Below, in pieces: positions 61,301-64,000 of a DNA stretch of 64,000 bases. The notes under the pieces were generated by a model, which worked only from the letters and a program-made list of their open reading frames with translations, ran no database searches and was not told the DNA's origin. This DNA comes from Symbiodinium microadriaticum (lineage: Eukaryota > Sar > Dinophyceae > Suessiales > Symbiodiniaceae): assembly GCA_001939145.1 (NCBI GenBank), contig LSRX01001371.1:83578-147577 (forward strand), in the 5' to 3' direction. How positions within the stretch are numbered: the stretch's first letter is position 1; every line of letters begins with the position of its first letter. The position numbers were made by a program, and so were the translations under genes.

Positions 61301-61320
61301 CAGTGAGCCAAAAAGGCTTA
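61301..61320 (-). other. Second spliced-leader-like relic
   Basis: The minus strand reads GTAAGCCTTTTTGGCTCAC. It agrees with the leader's GTAGCCATTTTGGCTCA apart from one inserted A and one substitution. Like the relic at 31211-31232 it has GTAAGCC rather than GTAGCC. It lies just past the LINE remnant, and no gene clearly starts after it. Confidence 0.4.
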
Positions 61321-61329
61321 CAGTAGACG

Positions 61330-61634
61330 AAAGTCTATACATCATCGTCGACGAGCCGAGGCACTGCACGTGCAGCGTGCTCTGTACACAAGCGCGACTC
61401 AAATCGCAATGCCATGCCCGAGGCGGCGACGCGCACAGCGTCCTGCTATGCTCGTGAAGCCTCCGTGCGCTCCTCCCACCAGGTTTGTCTGTCAGAGCCG
61501 ACAAAACGGCGCCTACGAAATCGATTTGCCTCATCGGCTCATCGTCAGCAGTCTGGTTTGTCCGACGACACACTTCGGCCGACAATGGTGCAACCGGCTC
61601 CCACTTTGCGTGTTTGCCATGGCTGGGCACCCGT
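61330..61634 (-). pseudogene. LINE RNase H C-terminal region, decayed
   Basis: On the minus strand, VPSHGKHAKWEPVAPLSAEV followed by CRRTNQTADDEP matches the W-I-P-S-H-G-K...N-x-x-A-D end of the RNase H domain in dinoflagellate LINEs. The frame stays open through SRTLCASPPRAWHCDLSRAC to about 61330. It is the last recognisable part of the element. Confidence 0.7.
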
Positions 61635-61649
61635 GGCAAACAAACTCCA

Positions 61650-62140
61650 TCTCGTGCCACGAAGGCGGTCACATTTGGTATGGACGTGGCCCAGCCTTGA
61701 GGCCAGCCGCGGCCACCTTGTACGACTTGTCAACCGAGTTGAAGAACGTCTTTTTGGACGGCCGACACCCGCCGGGGCGTCTTCTCCAAGGCAGGCTCTG
61801 GTACTGGTTCAGATGTTCGAGGTAGGACATCACCGTTGCCACATGGCTCCCGTCGGCTGAGTGTGGGAATTTATGCCATCGTGTGCGAGGCTCCCGAAAC
61901 AAAGGTTGCCGCAGCGGACGATGCCGAGGACCAGAGCCCCTTCCGAATGGAGCTCACGGTATTGACCGAGCTTTTACAGCCCTGGCGTCTACGCTTCACT
62001 CAACCTCCTCGACATCTCCGGATCTTGGTCCACTTCGAGCACAAGCAAGGAGGTATGCCTTTGTCGCGTCGTTGTTTGGCCTGGCAGAGCCAGCCGTAGC
62101 AAGTCTCTCTGAGGTGTCTATGGCCAACGAAAGCAGACCG
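61650..62140 (+). pseudogene. Inverted internal segment of the LINE ORF (connection + RNase H start)
   Basis: This piece reads on the plus strand: RRRSHLVWTWPSLEASRG, NRVEERLFGRPTPAGASS, GIYAIVCEAPETKVAAADDA, EDQSPFRMELTVLTELLQ, then after a frameshift YAFVASLFGLAEPAVASLSE. D-A-E-D-Q-S-P-F-R-x-E-L is the RNase H-like core with its glutamate. In order of function it belongs between the thumb (62150-62343 minus) and the VPSHGKH end (61330-61634 minus), which flank it on the opposite strand. Confidence 0.72.
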
Positions 62141-62149
62141 AACTCCGTC

Positions 62150-62343
62150 GACTAGAGCTAGGGAGGGGTCAGGGCAATGTTGCTCGCGACAAATTCGACC
62201 ACGTGAAGCCGTCGTGGTGACTTTATACTCCTCGATAAGCCACTGGCGAAGCACTGCAGGCCAGACGATATGTAGATGCGAGTGCGACCATAGTCGTCAG
62301 TGCGGCCGATCGTGCGGACTGTTGGGTCCAATCGCCAATGCAA
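62150..62343 (-). pseudogene. LINE thumb/connection region, decayed
   Basis: Minus-strand frames read LHWRLDPTVRTIGRTDDYGR (62343 leftwards) and, in another frame, LRQWLIEEYKVTTTASRGRI. I recognise the order W-x-L-D-P...T-R-x-D-D-x-G-R-x-R...L-R-x-W-L-I-E-x-Y from dinoflagellate LINE ORFs, downstream of the RT. It continues the copy at 62569-63045. Confidence 0.65.
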
Positions 62344-62568
62344 GCGCTGGAGAGCCTGAGCAGGAGCCGGGAAGCCAGAAGTGCGGACCTCACGAGCTCA
62401 GCAAGAGTAAGCGACTCCTGCCAGTCAGGCCGGGAAGTGAGGGCACGGGTCAAAGCGACAAAGCACTCCAATCAGCCTGGACATCCAGTGTCCACCCCAG
62501 CTCCTACCTCGGGTTGCTGCATGGCGACGCCTGAAGCCAAAAAAAGGCCGGGAAAATCAAGGAGCGGA

Positions 62569-63045
62569 TCACTTTGATGCGTACTGGAGTTTCTTGAGAT
62601 TCAACTTGAGCGGCATCGCGAGACCCGAGTCCAAACTGAGCTCAATGCCCAGAAACTTCAGCAACGGCACAATTGCGTAACCACGGCTGGCAGCGACATC
62701 CCGCCAGGGCCAGGAAGGAGTGGCTGTTACCAAGTGACACTTGTGAATGCAACATGTGAAGCCAGCGGCCTTATCGAAGGAATCAGGGGAGAAAACAAAC
62801 TCGGACCAAAGGAACCCGATGCGCAAGCTGAGGGCCGGCGACAAAGGGGAGCCCTGAAGAAGCCCAATATGCGCCTTGTGCCATCGCAGCTGGAAGGGTG
62901 CGATTGCACAACAAACAACCTAAGCCTAGCTGGCGCTCATAAAACTCGCGAATCAACCGGATCAGACTAGAAGGGGCTCCGAGATGCCGTAACGAAGGAC
63001 CGGGACCGTCGGGCTATCGAAGAAGGCGCTTAAGTCTTGCTGAAC
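62569..63045 (-). pseudogene. LINE reverse transcriptase core, decayed
   Basis: On the minus strand, VQQDLSAFFDSPTVPVLRYG carries RT motif A with its catalytic aspartate. After a frame change comes SLIRLIREFYERQLGLG. After another comes HIGLLQGSPLSPALSLRIGF, the motif B signature of non-LTR retrotransposons. SFDKAAGFTCCIHKCHLV and LLKFLGIELSLDSGLAM follow. At least two frameshifts are present. The F/Y-x-D-D block (motif C), expected between SLRIGFLWSEF and FDKAAGF, is absent, so the copy is dead. Confidence 0.88.
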
Positions 63046-63059
63046 AGAGGAACAAATTC

Positions 63060-63950
63060 ATTCATGTTCATCGCATCCATTGAATGGATGCATCTCAAGC
63101 TGGGTCAAGTCAGGACTTACCTCAGCGCCGGTTGCTTGGGCCGGGAAATCGGCTTCCGTCGGAAGCCCATACTCACGATCACTATCCCACATCGCAGTGC
63201 AGCAAGGCCACAGCTTGCCGCCTTGGGAGCTGGTTTTGCCATTCGATCCTTCCTGGCTTTCAAAAACATCGCAGTCAAATGCAGAGTCTCGACCCAGTGG
63301 CCAGGGACTTCAACCGTCGCCCCCCTGCGCGTCGCCACCGGTAGCCTTGCATCCCCAAGCAAGGGTGCTCCTCCAGGATTTTTTGCATCTGCTGCATCTG
63401 GCGTCTAAACTGATCCTTCAAGCCTCCACTCGATGGAGCCATGGCGTGTAGAGGTATCGGCCTGCAGGTCGGGAAACCCCTTTTAGTTTCCAGCTCAGCT
63501 ACGGGGAAATTCCCTCCCTTGAGCCCCAGTTTCCAGCTTGCTTCTGGAGTTTCATGGAGCTTCTGCTTGTTCGCGCTGTAGGTTCCAGACGCTCGACATT
63601 GCATCGATCGAGCAATCTTCGAACCGGCAAATTTGAGGAATCCGGAATTTTGCAGTTTCATACCCACGAACCCACTCACTCCGCAGCCCCAAACGTCCAA
63701 ATTAGCCAGGATCTAGGAATAGAGGCATACAGAAATGGAGCCACATGGCTGTTTCGCATGACGAGAACGTGGCCTCGCATGAAATAAGATGCATCGGAAG
63801 TGCAATGCCGAAGAGATGGCAGGATTACTTTCGCTATGGTGGCAGTCCGCCGACCCTGGCGGCATGTTGGATGGGTCTTCGGATACGTTGGGAGGTGAAA
63901 ACCTCCCTTTTTCCCTTCTTCAGCACCCAAAACGCGCGCACCAGACCAAT
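63060..63950. other. No recognisable gene
   Basis: Upstream of the LINE RT on the minus strand. Any N-terminal (endonuclease) part of the element would be here, but no endonuclease motif is seen. Open frames on both strands overlap. A G10 run stands at 63954-63963. Confidence 0.4.
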
Positions 63951-64000
63951 CTGGGGGGGGGGGTACCCGGCACCATTTTCAGTGGAAGGTGTGGACTCCC

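Noticed and set aside
62000-62150. Minus-strand LINE-like continuation FVGHRHLRETCYG...CLC
   Set aside because: The same bases on plus encode a clearer RNase H segment (YAFVASLFGLAEPAVASLSE) in proper order with its plus-strand neighbours. The minus reading is probably an antisense frame.
63500-63520. Third spliced-leader-like match (minus strand, GGGGCTCAAGG)
   Set aside because: Only GGCTCAAG agrees. The upstream GCCATTTT part is absent, so it is within chance.
1-64000. tRNA, rRNA, snRNA or SL RNA genes
   Set aside because: Scanned by eye for 5S, U6 and SL signatures and tRNA arms. None was recognised. A covariance-model scan (Infernal, tRNAscan-SE) would be needed to exclude them.

Overview
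This is a nuclear genomic window from a dinoflagellate, most likely of the Symbiodinium/Suessiales type. Four independent observations support this. (1) A minus-strand kinesin-14 gene is cut into exons of about 30-100 nt. Where the conserved protein fixes the join, eight introns start with GC or GA rather than GT, and all eight end AG|G. (2) One exon encodes a WLDWLCIPQ-type domain that I recognise from expanded dinoflagellate families. (3) A decayed LINE reverse transcriptase/RNase H carries the signatures of the expanded dinoflagellate LINEs (DLSAFFDS, GLLQGSPLSPAL, VPSHGKHAKW). (4) Two degenerate copies of the dinoflagellate spliced-leader sequence appear to be embedded in the DNA. Simple-sequence repeats are very dense, and there are no operon-like or prokaryotic features.

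Layout. 1-8.1 kb is repeat territory: ACT-triplet and tetranucleotide microsatellites, a diverged 164-bp repeat, a segmental duplication, a dispersed repeat family and a 117-bp minisatellite of about 9.5 copies. 8.1-15.3 kb is mostly unassigned, with a few possible minus-strand exons and a large AGT tract. 15.4-17.5 kb is a sharply AT-rich island with its own repeats. 17.5-20.6 kb has no gene I can recognise.

20.7-32.65 kb (minus) holds the kinesin-14 motor domain. The neck helix lies just N-terminal of the motor, as in C-terminal-motor, minus-end-directed kinesins, and the KCBP subgroup is the best match. Between the first motor exon (32.2 kb) and the P-loop exon (27.5 kb) sits a same-strand multi-pass membrane-protein locus with long uninterrupted reading frames (28.5-31.2 kb). 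Its two main frames are joined by a -1 frame change, and a spliced-leader-like relic lies 37 bp upstream of its ATG, which suggests a retroposed mRNA nested in a kinesin intron.

33.5-52 kb (minus) contains a series of short exons, most predicting heptad-rich coiled coil, with the same AG|G splice signature. They could be the stalk of the same kinesin, which would make it a gene of more than 30 kb, or a separate coiled-coil gene. The WLDWLCIPQ exon and several unassigned exons lie among them. 54.9-55.5 kb (minus) has two ankyrin-repeat exons. 57-60 kb is dominated by GAT and AGT triplets and a 717-bp perfect heptamer array that abuts an N. 61.3-63.05 kb is the LINE remnant. It lacks the FxDD catalytic segment, and about 500 bp of its middle lies in inverted orientation.

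Exon limits not fixed by a conserved protein motif are approximate. Most long open frames in this window are products of triplet, tetramer or heptamer repeats and are not reported as genes.
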